Under the pieces are notes generated by a model. That model did no database searches and had not been told where the DNA came from. It saw nothing but the letters and a program-made list of their open reading frames with translations. A program made the position numbers and the translations under genes. Shown piece after piece: positions 5,122 to 5,639 of a stretch of 5,639 bases of DNA. Numbering within the stretch: the first letter of the stretch is position 1; every line of letters starts with the position of its first letter. Source of the DNA: an uncultured Bacteroidota bacterium (GTDB lineage Bacteria; Bacteroidota; Bacteroidia; Flavobacteriales; Flavobacteriaceae); contig CAILTC010000376.1 in the NCBI GenBank assembly GCA_903837025.1, positions 1-5,639 of the forward strand, read 5' to 3'.

Positions 5122-5639
5122 TTTAGCGGAATTCCAAACCAAGAAACCTTTGTAAACATTGACTTTCTTCCAATTTTTGACTTAGCCAAATATTCATTTA
5201 CAAATACCTCATGTCCTTCAGTTTGTGTCAAAGCATCCTGAATGCTTTTTCGTAACGAATTTAAATTAGATCTATTCCTATCTCCAACCGAACCAATATT
5301 CCCAATGTTATTTTGACATTGAATCAAAATTTGCTTTGGAGTTTGAATCATTCTATCAATTTCGGAATCAGGTAAAGTAGGTTTAAATTGTTTATTTCTA
5401 TAATTAATAAAATCGTTCAATAAAGCAATAGCTTGGTTAAAACTGGCTGTTATTGTGTTTAATTTTTCAATATTTGAATTTTGATTTAAAACTTGATTCT
5501 CTTTCTTCTTGCTGGTAAGAAATTCTGAAATCAGTTTGTTTTTTACACCATTTTCCTCAATTCGCTTTGCAGATTCTCCCGCTTTTTCTGCATCAGATAA
5601 AAAATCGTATTTACTGATTTCACCAACAAAATCAAAATA
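5118..5639 (-). CDS. Unidentified protein, C-terminal 173 residues (5' end beyond window)
   Basis: The frame is open from the right edge to the TAA at 5120-5118, so this is the C-terminal part of a larger gene. A TTG at 5420 is internal, because the frame continues upstream without a stop. The visible part begins near YFDFVGEISKYDF. It continues through a charged, Lys/Glu-rich stretch (SDAEKAGESAKRIEEN; SKKKENQVLNQN) with helical, possibly coiled-coil character. A more ordered segment follows, from NDFINYRNKQFKP through LRKSIQDAL to the end GRKSMFTKVSWFGIPLN. No membrane segment, signal or catalytic motif is visible. I do not recognise the family. It converges on the histidine kinase and their stop codons overlap, leaving no room for a terminator. 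A functional link to the kinase is not implied, since the strands differ. Confidence 0.8.
   Translation of the reverse strand, partial: YFDFVGEISKYDFLSDAEKAGESAKRIEENGVKNKLISEFLTSKKKENQVLNQNSNIEKLNTITASFNQAIALLNDFINYRNKQFKPTLPDSEIDRMIQTPKQILIQCQNNIGNIGSVGDRNRSNLNSLRKSIQDALTQTEGHEVFVNEYLAKSKIGRKSMFTKVSWFGIPLN

Overview
The window looks like a chromosomal segment of a Flavobacterium-like member of the Bacteroidota. The DNA is AT-rich, start codons are preceded by A-rich leaders rather than Shine-Dalgarno sequences, and one promoter matches the Bacteroidota TTTG / TAnnTTTG consensus. Several proteins are of Bacteroidota type: a DUF3127 protein and a histidine kinase with an ETAHQIGTPLSSL box. 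No phage, transposase, CRISPR, rRNA or tRNA was seen. The genus assignment is inference.

Left part (23-3069, + strand) is the end of a branched-chain amino acid cluster. It holds a small ABM-fold monooxygenase-like gene, a 507-residue LeuA-family synthase, and leuB. The synthase has the residues of a Leptospira-type (R)-citramalate synthase (pyruvate-pocket Leu79/Leu102/Tyr142) rather than those of a 2-isopropylmalate synthase, so I call it cimA. CimA would condense pyruvate and acetyl-CoA to citramalate. LeuCD (not in the window, possibly upstream) and LeuB would convert this to 2-oxobutyrate for isoleucine. LeuB would also serve the leucine pathway.

leuB lies between two non-coding repeat-like elements. 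Upstream is a C/G-rich foldback (about 1959-1990). Downstream is a duplicated 21-bp unit leading into a perfect 30-bp palindrome (3085-3139). After that, a 19-bp perfect stem with A/T flanks (3170-3213) forms a bidirectional terminator between the convergent leuB and DUF3127 genes.

Right part: the DUF3127 gene (3226-3603, - strand) encodes a small predicted OB-fold protein whose C-terminus copies the acidic tip of single-stranded DNA-binding protein. Its promoter lies in a 369-bp divergent intergenic region. On the other side of that region is a membrane sensor histidine kinase (3973-5121, +) with no response regulator in view. The kinase ends tail-to-tail, stop codon overlapping stop codon, with an unidentified - strand gene that runs off the right edge.

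Most of this is housekeeping DNA, and I found no clear new multi-gene system. The best leads are the probable citramalate synthase that automated annotation would likely call LeuA, the SSB-like tail on DUF3127, and the ABM protein inside the amino-acid cluster.
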